Shown here one piece after another: positions 8,762 to 17,900 of a DNA stretch of 64,000 nt. How positions within the stretch are numbered: position 1 is the first letter of the stretch; each line of letters starts with the position of its first letter. The DNA comes from Paeniglutamicibacter sp. Y32M11 (GTDB lineage: Bacteria > Actinomycetota > Actinomycetes > Actinomycetales > Micrococcaceae): the NCBI RefSeq assembly GCF_019285735.1, contig NZ_CP079107.1:930001-994000 (forward strand), given 5' to 3'. The position numbers and the translations under genes are program-made. Under the pieces are notes generated by a model, which had not been told where the DNA came from, did no database searches, and was given only the letters and a program-made list of their open reading frames with translations.

Positions 8762-10159
8762 ATGTCCAACAAGACCACGGTCGCTGCACCGAAAGAAAAC
8801 ACACGCGGTCGCGTGCTGTTTGCCAGCCTCATCGGCACCACCATCGAGTTCTTCGATTTCTACGCGTATGCCACGGCGTCGGTGCTGGTATTCCCGACAC
8901 TGTTCTTCCCGAACGCCTCGAACGTGAACGCGATCCTCTCCTCCTTCGCGATTTTCGGCGTCGCGTTTGTCGCACGCCCCGTCGGCTCGATCCTCTTCGG
9001 GCACTTCGGTGACAAGATCGGGCGCAAGGGCACCCTGGTGGCCTCGCTGCTGCTGATGGGCATCGCCACCTTCCTGATCGGCTTCCTGCCTCCGGCCCAG
9101 GGTAACTTCGTGGTGCTGGCACCGCTGATGCTGGTGCTGCTGCGCTTCGCTCAGGGCCTGGCCCTGGGTGGGGAATGGTCCGGTGCAGCCTTGCTGGCCA
9201 CCGAGAATGCTCCGGCGAACAAGCGCGCCATCTATGGCACCTTCCCGCAGCTGGGTGCACCGGTTGGCTTTATCATCGCCAACCTGATGTTCGTCATTCT
9301 GCAGCTCACCCTGACCACCGAGCAATTTATGGCGTGGGGCTGGCGCATTCCCTTCATCCTCTCCGCGGTGATGGTCGCCATCGGCCTCTGGGTTCGCCTG
9401 AAGCTGGTCGAGTCCGTGGCCTTCACGAAGGTCGTTGAGCAGGACAAGGTCGCCAAGTCCCCGTTCAAGACCACCATGAAGTACCACTGGCGCCCGGTGC
9501 TTGCCGGTACGTTCATCATGTTGGCCACCTACGTGCTCTTCTACCTGATGACGGCCTTCACGCTGACCTACGGCACCGCCCCGGCCACCGTGGAAGCTGC
9601 CCGCGCGGCCGCCGAGGCCAAGGGCAAGGTCTTCGACGCCGCGGCGGAAGCCGCGTTCGCCCCGGGTCTGGGCATCGCCCGCCCCGAATTCCTGACGATG
9701 CTCATCATCGGTGTGGTCTTCTTCGGTATCTTCACCATGGTCTCCGGGCCGCTGGCCGAGAAGTACGGCCGACGCAAGTTCCTGATTGTTGTCACCAGCG
9801 GCATCTTCGTCTTCGGTGCAACCTGGACTCTGATGTTTGGCCCGGGCAAGGCTGCGGCCATGGTCGGCCTGATCCTGGGCTTCACGCTGATGGGTCTGAC
9901 CTTTGGCCCGATGGCCTCGTACCTGCCCGAGCTCTTCCCGTCCAATGTGCGCTACACCGGTTCGGCGATTGCCTACAACCTCTCCTCGGTCATCGGTGCG
10001 GCTCCGGCCTCATTTGTGGCCATCGCGTTGTGGCAGTTCGGTGGCGGAAACACCATGTGGGTGGGTCTCTACCTGGCCCTCGGTGCGGTGCTGACGTTGG
10101 TCGCGCTGTTCCTGACCAGGGACACCAAGGACGTTGACTACGAGAACAACGTCGCCTAA
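8762..10159 (+). CDS. MFS transporter, metabolite:H+ symporter (MHS) family
   Basis: A 465-residue major facilitator of the MHS group (relatives of KgtP, ShiA, ProP), which imports organic acids, shikimate or osmolytes with protons across the cytoplasmic membrane. Typical features are the N-terminal IGTTIEFFDFYAYATA, the loop motif GHFGDKIGRKGTL between helices 2 and 3, and RFAQGLALGGEWSGAALL in helix 4. Twelve helices are expected, in two halves with a central loop. An Ala/Glu-rich loop of about 35 residues near residue 275-310 is a local addition. The substrate cannot be read from sequence. The gene is monocistronic, preceded by tandem operators and followed by a strong terminator. Confidence 0.92.
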   Translation: MSNKTTVAAPKENTRGRVLFASLIGTTIEFFDFYAYATASVLVFPTLFFPNASNVNAILSSFAIFGVAFVARPVGSILFGHFGDKIGRKGTLVASLLLMGIATFLIGFLPPAQGNFVVLAPLMLVLLRFAQGLALGGEWSGAALLATENAPANKRAIYGTFPQLGAPVGFIIANLMFVILQLTLTTEQFMAWGWRIPFILSAVMVAIGLWVRLKLVESVAFTKVVEQDKVAKSPFKTTMKYHWRPVLAGTFIMLATYVLFYLMTAFTLTYGTAPATVEAARAAAEAKGKVFDAAAEAAFAPGLGIARPEFLTMLIIGVVFFGIFTMVSGPLAEKYGRRKFLIVVTSGIFVFGATWTLMFGPGKAAAMVGLILGFTLMGLTFGPMASYLPELFPSNVRYTGSAIAYNLSSVIGAAPASFVAIALWQFGGGNTMWVGLYLALGAVLTLVALFLTRDTKDVDYENNVA

Positions 10160-10200
10160 TTTCTCACCCGGCTTCCGCGCCTCGTGCTGAAGCCGTGCCT

Positions 10201-10247
10201 CGCGGCGTCCGCCACCTGATGACAGGTGGCGGACGCCGCGTCCGTTT
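10201..10247 (+). terminator. Strong intrinsic terminator after the MHS transporter
   Basis: An 18-bp perfect stem (10201-10218 with 10223-10240) has an ATGA loop and is followed by TCCGTTT. Confidence 0.88.
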
Positions 10248-10295
10248 AAGCCGTGGTCATCGTCCGCTGGGCGATGCCGGGCGCTATTCGCCCAC

Positions 10296-10823
10296 CTAGC
10301 CGTCGATGCACTCACGCAAGAGATCGGCATGGCCATTGTGTCGCGCGTACTCTTCGATCAGATGGGTCAGGATCCAGCGCACGGAAAGTACCCCGTGCCT
10401 TCCGGCCGAGACGGCATCATCAAGCCCCACGTGGCTCAGCACCGCATCCGAATACGCCATTTCCGATTCCCACGCGTCCATGGACGATCTCACCAAGAGG
10501 GCCTCGGCTTCTGCTTGCTCCGGGACGCAGGGGAAAACAAAGTCGATGTCCGGTGAATCCTCACACCAGTACAGCGGCGCGTCCGTGCTCCCGGACAGCG
10601 CACGACGAATCCAGAAGCGCTCGATGTCGCTCAAATGCCGCACCAAGCCGATGAGGGACAGTGTTGAAGGCGGGACCGAACGGCTCATCAGGGCGCTGTG
10701 ATTCAACCCGGAGCACTTGAGTGCCAGCGTCTGGCGCTGGTACGTGAGAAAGCCAAGCAGTGTTGCGCGCTCGCTGCCACGCGGCGGGGGATCGGTGCGC
10801 GGATCGGCGCGAGTTTCGGTCAT
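10296..10823 (-). CDS. DinB / DUF664 family protein
   Basis: A 175-residue protein of the DinB four-helix-bundle superfamily (DUF664 branch). Metal-site histidines are visible in LVRHLSDIERFW (around residue 63) and in LIEEYARHNGHADLLRE at the C-terminus, the usual pattern of three histidines on two helices. Actinobacterial members include mycothiol-dependent transferases and uncharacterised proteins; the substrate here is unknown. The ATG at 10823 has no obvious ribosome site. The gene is isolated, convergent with the MHS transporter. Confidence 0.85.
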   Translation of the reverse strand: MTETRADPRTDPPPRGSERATLLGFLTYQRQTLALKCSGLNHSALMSRSVPPSTLSLIGLVRHLSDIERFWIRRALSGSTDAPLYWCEDSPDIDFVFPCVPEQAEAEALLVRSSMDAWESEMAYSDAVLSHVGLDDAVSAGRHGVLSVRWILTHLIEEYARHNGHADLLRECIDG

Positions 10824-10986
10824 CGTTTCAGCAACGGGTCATTTTCGGTTTGGCGGAAACCGCCATCGGCTGCGCCTTGTTGAGTGGTCATGGTCACCAG
10901 ACTAGGAGCCGGCGGTGCTCCGTGGGTCAAGACGCACCGGAGCGGAACCAACGGAGCGGAACCATCGGACACAACCCACAACCAAA

Positions 10987-11036
10987 AGGACGGTGCCACA
11001 CCCTCACGCGCAAGCGTAGCGGGGCGGCACCGTCCT
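10987..11036 (-). terminator. Terminator after the biotin carboxylase gene
   Basis: AGGACGGTGCC (10987-10997) pairs perfectly with 11026-11036. Read on the minus strand the stem is followed by TTTTGG, and it lies 29 bases after the accA stop. Confidence 0.8.
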
Positions 11037-11064
11037 GAGTCCAGGTGGTGCGGGGTGTGACTGG

Positions 11065-12834
11065 TTACTCGCCGATGGAGGCCAGTACGGCCCCGGCGGA
11101 AACCGTGTCACCCGGAACGGCACTGAGTCCGGACACCACGCCGGCACAGTGAGCCGTCAACGGCTGCTCCATCTTCATGGCCTCCAAAACCACAATCAAA
11201 TCACCCTCGGCCACGATGTCACCCTCGGCGACGGCCACCTTAACGATGGTGCCCTGCATGGGGGAGATCAGATCTGCGCCAGAGGTCGCCGCGGCGGCGG
11301 TGCTGCGTGAGGTCGAACGCTTCTTCTTGCGCGTTTTGCCGTTGCCGCTGGCCGAAACGGTGCCCATGGATGCCGGAAGCACCACCTCAAGGCGCTTGCC
11401 TCCGACCTCAACGGTGATGGCCTGACGCTCGGTGTCCTCGCCCGGCGTACCGGCCGTGGCGGGATCCCATGCCGGGATCTGATTATCGAACTCGGTCTCG
11501 ATCCAGCGCGTGTGAACGGTGAACGCTCCGGCGGCCGGAACAAATGCTGGATCCGCCATTACGGCGCGGTGGAAGGGCAGAACCGTGGGCATGCCCTCGA
11601 TCTGGAATTCGGCCAAGGCGCGGCGTGCCCGGGCTGCTGCCTGATCACGCGTGGCACCGGTAACGATGAGCTTGGCGATCATCGAGTCGAAGTTCCCCGA
11701 GACGGTTTCACCCGCTTCAACACCCGAGTCGATGCGGACTCCAGGTCCGGTGGGCAGTGCCATGGTGGTGATGGTGCCCGGTGCCGGCATGAAGCCTCGG
11801 CCAGCGTCCTCGCCATTGATGCGGAACTCGAAGGAGTGTCCGCGGATCTCCGGGTCGTCATAACCTAGGGCCTCGCCACGCGCCAGTCGGAACTGTTCGC
11901 GGACCAGGTCAATGCCGGAGACCTCCTCGGACACCGTGTGCTCAACCTGCAGGCGGGTGTTGACCTCGAGGAAGGAAATGACGCCGTCCTGGGCCACGAG
12001 GAACTCGCAGGTGCCGGCACCCACGTAGTTTGCCTCGCGCAGGATCGCCTTGGACGCGTTGTAGAGGCGCTCGGTCTGCTCTGGGGTGAGGAATGGCGCG
12101 GGGGCCTCCTCCACGAGCTTCTGGTTGCGGCGCTGGAGCGAGCAGTCGCGGGTGGAAATCACCACGACGTTGCCGTGCGCGTCGGCCAGGCACTGGGTTT
12201 CTACGTGGCGCGGGGCATCGAGGAAGCGTTCGACGAAGCACTCGCCGCGGCCGAAGGCGGCAATGGCCTCGCGGACGGCGGATTCGTACAATTCGGGAAT
12301 TTCTTCGCGGTTGCGCACCACCTTAATGCCGCGCCCACCTCCGCCATAGGCGGCTTTGATGGCCAGCGGCAGTCCGTGGGTATCGGCGAAGGCCAGCACC
12401 TCTTCGGTGGATTCAACGGGGTTCTTGGTGCCCGGAACCAGCGGTGCGCCGACCTTTTCGGCTAAGTGACGGGCCTGAACCTTGTCGCCGAGCTGGTCGA
12501 TGGCCGCCGGTGAGGGGCCGATCCAGGTCATTCCGGCATCGATGACCGCCTGGGCGAACCCGGCATTCTCGGCCAGGAAGCCGTAGCCCGGGTGCACGGC
12601 GTCGGCGCCGGAGCGCTTGGCCACGTCGATGATCTTGTCGATGTCGAGGTACGACTCGGCGGCGGTGGAACCGCCCAGTGCGTAGGCCTCGTCGGCCAGA
12701 CGGGAATGCAAGGCATCGCGGTCCGGGTCGGCGTAGACCGCAACCGATCCAATGCCCTCATCACGGGCGGCGCGGATGATGCGTACGGCGATTTCTCCGC
12801 GATTGGCGATGAGAACCTTCGTCAACTGACTCAT
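11065..12834 (-). CDS. accA: Acyl-CoA carboxylase alpha subunit (biotin carboxylase + BCCP)
   Basis: This subunit carboxylates its own biotin with ATP and bicarbonate for acetyl-/propionyl-CoA carboxylase. It has the biotin carboxylase N domain ([14 protein letters not shown]), an ATP-grasp core with [14 protein letters not shown] near residue 163, and the active-site stretch [17 protein letters not shown] Ser/Lys/Ala-rich linker near residues 490-515 precedes a C-terminal biotinyl domain with EAMKMEQP near 553, the modified lysine. I chose ATG 12834 because AAGGAGA lies 10-12 bases upstream; a TTG seven codons earlier is the alternative. The total is 589 residues, normal for AccA3/PccA. The catalytic partner is the AccD at 26242-27855. 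Confidence 0.96.
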   Translation of the reverse strand: MSQLTKVLIANRGEIAVRIIRAARDEGIGSVAVYADPDRDALHSRLADEAYALGGSTAAESYLDIDKIIDVAKRSGADAVHPGYGFLAENAGFAQAVIDAGMTWIGPSPAAIDQLGDKVQARHLAEKVGAPLVPGTKNPVESTEEVLAFADTHGLPLAIKAAYGGGGRGIKVVRNREEIPELYESAVREAIAAFGRGECFVERFLDAPRHVETQCLADAHGNVVVISTRDCSLQRRNQKLVEEAPAPFLTPEQTERLYNASKAILREANYVGAGTCEFLVAQDGVISFLEVNTRLQVEHTVSEEVSGIDLVREQFRLARGEALGYDDPEIRGHSFEFRINGEDAGRGFMPAPGTITTMALPTGPGVRIDSGVEAGETVSGNFDSMIAKLIVTGATRDQAAARARRALAEFQIEGMPTVLPFHRAVMADPAFVPAAGAFTVHTRWIETEFDNQIPAWDPATAGTPGEDTERQAITVEVGGKRLEVVLPASMGTVSASGNGKTRKKKRSTSRSTAAAATSGADLISPMQGTIVKVAVAEGDIVAEGDLIVVLEAMKMEQPLTAHCAGVVSGLSAVPGDTVSAGAVLASIGE

Positions 12835-12936
12835 GGCAGGTGCTGTCTCCTTCAAATAAGCTCTTGTGGAGCCTACCTGCGTTTGTGGGAACTACACCCA
12901 CAAAACGCCCGGTGTCGGGAGGAAGTCGCGATTTCT

Positions 12937-12953
12937 TTGTAGGACTCCTACAA
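12937..12953. promoter_or_regulatory. 17-bp palindrome upstream of accA (shared with accD)
   Basis: TTGTAGGACTCCTACAA is a perfect palindrome around a central C, 103-119 bp upstream of the accA start. Its core GTAGGA-N3-CTACAA recurs upstream of accD (27948-27962, with a weaker copy at 27884-27898). Co-occurrence before both carboxylase genes supports a common repressor, perhaps like FasR of corynebacteria; the protein itself is not identified. Confidence 0.6.
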
Positions 12954-12995
12954 GTTTGTGCCACTGGAACCCGGTGATGGACCCCCGGAGTCGGG

Positions 12996-13310
12996 CTAGT
13001 GCTTCGCCGTCGTATTGGCGATGGCGGCGAGCGCCGCAAGGTGCTGCTCCCAGGTCCCGCGGCCCGCAACCGTCAGCGACAGCCAGGTGCGTGGGCGCTT
13101 GCCCACGAAGCCCTTGCGAATCTTGACGATGCCAGCCGCCTCGAGGTGCGAGGCTTGGCGGCTGAGGACCGAATCGGAGACCTGGAGGTGGTCCCGGACT
13201 ATCGCAAATTCGCTCTCGTCGGTCCCGGCGATGGCTGCAACCAGCGAGAACCTGACCGGGTGCCCCAATTCATCGCTCAATTGGTGACGCGGGTGGTTGA
13301 GCTCGGTCAT
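12996..13310 (-). CDS. Winged-helix transcriptional regulator
   Basis: A 104-residue winged-helix protein of the HTH_34 / MarR-like type. HPVRFSLVAAIAG starts the first helices, LQVSDSVLSRQASHLEAAGIVKIRK is the helix-turn-helix, and KRPRTWLSLTVAGRGTWEQHL is the wing and last helix. It overlaps the preceding membrane-protein gene by an ATGA (13307-13310), so the two are translationally coupled. The AAAGTACTTT repeats before the first gene of this operon are likely its own operator. It is last in a three-gene operon, and the two membrane proteins are its probable regulated targets. Confidence 0.85.
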   Translation of the reverse strand: MTELNHPRHQLSDELGHPVRFSLVAAIAGTDESEFAIVRDHLQVSDSVLSRQASHLEAAGIVKIRKGFVGKRPRTWLSLTVAGRGTWEQHLAALAAIANTTAKH

Positions 13311-13750
13311 TTTTGTGCCTCCAGCCAGGCCCCGATCACCGAGTTGATGGTGATGGCACCGGCAACACAGAGCGTAAACCAGAGCTGGTTCACCGCCACG
13401 GTGGTGCCCAGAGCAACTCCGATGACCCAGAGTATTGCCCAGATGCTCATGAAGCTGAGCCAGCGCTTGCTGAATCCGCGCTTCGTGGAGCGCCCAAAGA
13501 CCAGCATCATCGCCATAAAGATGCCCAGCCAGGTAAGCATCGCGAGCAGCGGGACAACGATGAGTGATTGATCAAAGCGGGCGACAAGCCAGAAGGAAAT
13601 CAGTGACAGCGAGCTGATGGCACCAAGTCCCAGCAGCATGCAAATATGCGGCCAGCTGGCCCCGGTGCGTGCTGCGGCCCCAAGCCGTCCGGCCTCCTGC
13701 AGCAGGGCAGCAGCCGCCTGCGCGGAGGGCTGGGTCGATTCGGTGCTCAT
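13307..13750 (-). CDS. Membrane protein, four predicted helices
   Basis: A 147-residue protein from ATG 13750, preceded by AGAGGG about 8 bases upstream. The frame is open for a further 86 codons, but that part lies antisense to the real upstream 67-codon gene's frame and is not protein-like. A polar Gln/Ala-rich N-terminus of about 35 residues is followed by four hydrophobic stretches. It starts within the stop of the upstream small membrane protein (ATGA) and ends within the start of the regulator. I do not recognise the family. The coupling suggests a membrane-stress or export role under control of the adjacent winged-helix protein, as an inference. Confidence 0.75.
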   Translation of the reverse strand: MSTESTQPSAQAAAALLQEAGRLGAAARTGASWPHICMLLGLGAISSLSLISFWLVARFDQSLIVVPLLAMLTWLGIFMAMMLVFGRSTKRGFSKRWLSFMSIWAILWVIGVALGTTVAVNQLWFTLCVAGAITINSVIGAWLEAQK

Positions 13751-13950
13751 TTTTGAGCCCTCTTCTTGGCAGCAACGGAGGTGGAAACCCAGAGCGCGCC
13801 GAGCATGGCCGCCACCGATGAGCTCATCACCAGCATTCCGGGGGTGGAGCTGATCAATCCGTAGATGAACAGTCCGACCATGCAAGCGATGCCCATGGCA
13901 AAGCCGATCCAAGCGAACTGTGCTCCGTTGACGCGCTGCGTGTTGTTCAT
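13747..13950 (-). CDS. Small membrane protein, two helices
   Basis: A 67-residue protein, first in the three-gene operon. Two hydrophobic helices (about residues 11-33 and 38-57) end in a basic tail KKRAQK, suggesting a cytoplasmic C-terminus. ATG 13950 has GGAGGC about 6 bases upstream. The stop codon overlaps the next start by four bases. No family was recognised. The tandem palindromes at 13986-14014 lie directly in front of it, placing the operon under local repression. Confidence 0.75.
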   Translation of the reverse strand: MNNTQRVNGAQFAWIGFAMGIACMVGLFIYGLISSTPGMLVMSSSVAAMLGALWVSTSVAAKKRAQK

Positions 13951-13985
13951 GATTGCCTCCTAGGTAGTGGTGTGACTCCAGCTTA

Positions 13986-14014
13986 GAAAGTACTTTCCAA
14001 ATTGGCAAGTACTT
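13986..14014. promoter_or_regulatory. Tandem AAAGTACTTT operators
   Basis: GAAAGTACTTTC (13986-13997) is a perfect palindrome, and a second AAGTACTT core lies at 14007-14014, 19 bp further on, with both followed by CC. They sit 36-64 bp upstream of the first gene of the membrane-protein/winged-helix operon and are probably the autoregulatory operator. Confidence 0.6.
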
Positions 14015-14131
14015 TCCGAAAAGTTCTCACACGGCCATCCGCAACAGCAACCGTTAGCAACCCGCAGCCCACCGCAGCACCAGGCGCCCTGGTCGGTACC
14101 GCGGAAATTAAACTCGGACGTTAACGCAGAA

Positions 14132-14171
14132 GGGGCCAGCACCGGATGCGATTGATCCAGGTGCTGGCCCC
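14132..14171 (-). terminator. Terminator after maf
   Basis: GGGGCCAGCACC (14132-14143) pairs perfectly with 14160-14171. It lies 21 bases after the maf stop on the minus strand. Confidence 0.75.
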
Positions 14172-14191
14172 GAGGAGCTAGGCGAGGGTGC

Positions 14192-14926
14192 TTAGACCCA
14201 CACGTCGGAAACGGACAGGCCGGTCTCTGCCAAAAGTTCGCGCAACGTGGAGACGTTAAGCCCGATCACGTTTTGCGCATTACCCTCGATGCTTCGGATG
14301 AAGGCGGCCCCGCGACCATCGATGGTGAAGCCACCCGCGCACGGCAGCGGCTCTCCAGTGGCCACATAGGCGGCGATCTCATCGGGAGTGACGGACTCAA
14401 AATTCACGATGGTGGAGGAGAGCGCGCCGATGGTGGCACCCGTGCCACCGTCCCCGTCTTCCTCACTGCGGTTATCAATGAGCCAGTGCCCGGTGTGCAA
14501 GATGCCCGACTTTCCGCTCATGACTTCCCAGCGTGCGGTGGCCACCTCGGCGGTGTACGGCTTGCCGTAGGCGACACCATCAAACTCGAAGACCGAATCA
14601 CAACCCAGCACCACCGCGCCGTCGGCGTCCTCCGCTGCCGCAACATCCTCGGCCTTGGATTTGGCCAGCAGCAGCGCGGTGTCCGCCGGGTTCAACTCCC
14701 CAAAGCGTTCCACCGCCTGGGCCAGGACCGCGTCCTCATCCACGGAAGAGACCTGCACCGCGAAGTCGATGCCGGCATCATGCAGGACCTTGGCCCGCCC
14801 CGGGGAGGCCGAGGCGAGGACCAACAGGGGCAGTTCATCGGGATTCTCGATTTCTCCACGAGGATCGCTTGTCTCGGCGGGGGAGAGCGGGGCTGCGGGG
14901 ACGGTCTGCTTCAGATTCTGGCTCAT
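14192..14926 (-). CDS. maf: Maf/Ham1-type nucleotide pyrophosphatase
   Basis: Maf hydrolyses non-canonical or modified nucleoside triphosphates to monophosphates. The fingerprint is present: LLVLASASPGRAKVL (phosphate-binding), LAKSKAEDVA, VLGCDSVFEFDG (metal/base site), GKPYTAEVA, SGKSGILHTGH, and the C-terminal GFTIDGRGAAFIRSIEGNAQ. At 244 residues it is longer than the usual ~200 because of a 35-residue N-terminal extension and a Glu/Asp/Gly-rich loop (EEDGDGGTGA). Its ATG overlaps the stop of the MMPL gene by four bases, so it is translated as part of that operon. A position near the acyl-CoA carboxylase genes is common in actinobacteria. Confidence 0.92.
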   Translation of the reverse strand: MSQNLKQTVPAAPLSPAETSDPRGEIENPDELPLLVLASASPGRAKVLHDAGIDFAVQVSSVDEDAVLAQAVERFGELNPADTALLLAKSKAEDVAAAEDADGAVVLGCDSVFEFDGVAYGKPYTAEVATARWEVMSGKSGILHTGHWLIDNRSEEDGDGGTGATIGALSSTIVNFESVTPDEIAAYVATGEPLPCAGGFTIDGRGAAFIRSIEGNAQNVIGLNVSTLRELLAETGLSVSDVWV

Positions 14927-17900
14927 GCATCAACCGTATCTCGCGCGGACGGGCCCCGAGTCCCGGACTCGGTGGTGGGTTGCTGCTGTTGCTCAACCAG
15001 CGCGTTGATCTTCGTGCCCTCCACATCCACGTCCGGCAGGATTTTATCCAGCCAGCGCGGGATGTACCAGGCACGGTGGCCCAAAAGGTGCATGATCGCT
15101 GGGGTGAGCGTCATGCGCACGATGAACGCATCAAAGAGCACGCCGATGGCCAACGAAAAGCCGATGGCCCGGATCATCGTCAGGTGCGAGAAAACAAACC
15201 CGGCGAAGACCGATGCCATGATCAGCGCCGCGGCGGTCACCACCGGTGCCGCGTGAGCGAAGCCCGAGCGCACCGCCGCCCGGGCCGGCTGCCCATGCGC
15301 AAATGACTCACGCATGCCCGCCACCAGGAAGACCTGGTAATCCATGGCCAGCCCGAAGAGGATGCCGGTGAGCAGGATCGGTAGGAAGCTCATGATGGGC
15401 CCCGGTACATGCACGTCAAACACGTTGCCCAGCCAGCCGAACTGGTACACGGCAACCGTCGCGCCAAATGCCGCGGCCAGTGACAGCAGGAAGCCGACGG
15501 TGGCCAGCAACGGGACCACGATGGAACGGAAGACCAGCAGCAGCAGGATCAGCGAGAGCCCCACCACGATGCCGATATAGGGCGGCAACGCCTGGGTCAG
15601 CTTTTCCGAAACGTCGACCTGGGCGGCAACCTGCCCCGTGACGGCGATGTGCGCACCGGTGGCCAGCTCGATCTCACCGGCCGCGTCACGCAACTGATGG
15701 ACCAATTCCTCGGTTTGCTCACTGGACGGTCCGGCGGCCGGGATGATCTGGATGGCACCGAGGTTGTGTGTCTCGGTCACCTGCACCGGAATCGCCGCCA
15801 CGACCCCATCGATGGTGCGTAGTTCGTCTGCCACATCGAGGTTGGCCTCATCGGCGCCGCGGGCATCAAGTCCATCTTCAAGATCCGCCAGCACCAGCAA
15901 GGGGCCGTTGTAACCGGCACCAAAGGCGTCGCTCATCTGCTCAAACGCCTTGTAGGCACCGGATTCCACGGGCTCGGCACTGCCATCTGGAAGCGCGGTG
16001 CGCAGCTGTGTGGCGGGCAGCGCCACGATGACCAGCAGGGCAATGCTGGCCAGAGCGGCAATCCATGGACGGCGGGTGACCAGTGCTCCCCAGCCGCGGT
16101 TGCCCGCATTATTGGTTGGCAGTTGCGTGCCATCGCCGGTGGAGTCGTTGGCCGCGGTGGCCGCCGCGGCACGGGCCCAGGCCCGCTTGGAGACCAGTCG
16201 CGTGCCAATGATCCCCAGCATGGCCGGGGTCAGCGTGATGGCGATGAGTACCGCCACCATCACGGTGAACGCGGCCGAAAGCCCCAATATCGAGAGGAAC
16301 GGGAGTCCCGGGACGGTGAGTGCGGCCAGCGCAATGACCACGGTGAGTCCGGCGAAGACCACCGCGTTGCCGCTGGTGCCGGTGGCCCGAGCAATGGATT
16401 CGCCCAGCGGCACACCCTCGAGCAGCTGCCGACGGTGCCGGTGCACAATAAACAGAGAGTAGTCGATGCCCACCGCGAGGCCCAGCATCAGCGCCAGCGC
16501 GGGGGTAATGGAGGCCATCTCGATGAGCGAGGAGAACGCGAGCGTTCCGCCGACCCCGGCTCCCACACCCAGAACGGCCATCAACAGCGGCAGCCCGGCG
16601 GCCACGAGGGTGCCCAGCATGAGCAGCAGGACCGCCGCGGCAATGGCCAGCCCGATGACCTCCGCGGCACCGAAGAGAGAGGAGAGGTCCTGGAGGATCT
16701 CCTTGGAGAAGAGCACCTCAACACCCGCTGCCTCCGGTGCGGCGGAAATGGACTGGATTGCGGCGCGATCGGCGGTGCTCAGGGAGTCGGCGGAGCCAAC
16801 AAACGTCACGTTGGCCACCGCGGTGGAGCCATCGGCCGAGACAAAACGCATCCCCGATGTTGCACCTGCCTGACGCGTGGCGAAGTCCAACTCGGCGCGG
16901 CCGGTCTTCAGGTCCTTGGCGCCTTGTTCGAGCTTCGCTTCGGCATTCGGCAGTGCCGCGGTCTTCTCGTCGATTTCCTTTTGTCCGGCGACGAGCTTGG
17001 CCTGGTTGTCCTCGATGGTTTTTTCTCCGGCCGCCAGCTTGGCGGCGTTGGCATCAATCTCCGCCTGCCCGGCGGCCAATTGTGCTTTTCCATCGGCGAT
17101 GGTGGCTGCAGCATCCTGGACCTTGGCACGGCTCGCGCGCAGTTCCGCGGCGCCGGCATCCAGCTTCGCCTTGGCCGCGGGGAGCTTGGCGGCGGCGCTT
17201 TCGAGCTCGGCGCGCTTAGCCGACAGGGTTTTCTCGCCTGCGGCAAGTTCCTTCGCCCCGGCATCAAGTTTCACCTTGGCCGCGTCAAGAGTGCTGAGTC
17301 CGGCCGTGGCCTTGGTGATTTCGCTCAGCGCCGCGTTGGCCTTTTCCTGCGCGCCGACCAGGGCCAAACGCTGCTGGCTCAGGGTGGTGATGGTGGTTTT
17401 CTGCGTGGTGATTTCGGTTCTCAACGCGGAAATCTCCGCTGCGTCCTGTTGCTCGGCGGGCAGCTCGGTGGCTGCCTTGAGCTTGTCCTCTGCCGTTTTT
17501 TGGGCGGCTTCTGCCGCGCTGATCCCCGCATCCACCTGCTGCAGCGCTGCGGTGGCCTGGCTCAGTCCGCTGGTGGCTTCGGCCTTCCCCGCACTCAGCT
17601 GCTTGTCTACCGTGGAGCGGTCCTTGCCCTGCAAGATGGTGGCAAGGCCCTGCGTGTACTGCTCTTCACCGCTCTTGAGTTCCTTGGCGCTGGCGTTGAG
17701 CTGAGCTTCGCCCGCCTTCAGTGCACTGCGCCCGGCCTCAACTTGGCTACGACCACTCTGGTATTGGCTGTTGCCCGCATCCCAGGTTTTTTGCCCATCG
17801 GCCAGTTTCTTTTGCCCTTCGGCCAGCGTCGCGGCACCGGCGGCTAGTTTTGCCGCTGAGGCATCAAGCGTGTCTTGCCCGGTGGCGAGCGCACTCTTGC

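Noticed and set aside
16123-17847. 574-codon plus-strand frame opposite the MMPL coiled coil
   Set aside because: Repetitive only because the coding strand is repetitive; Gly/Arg/Cys-rich with no domain.
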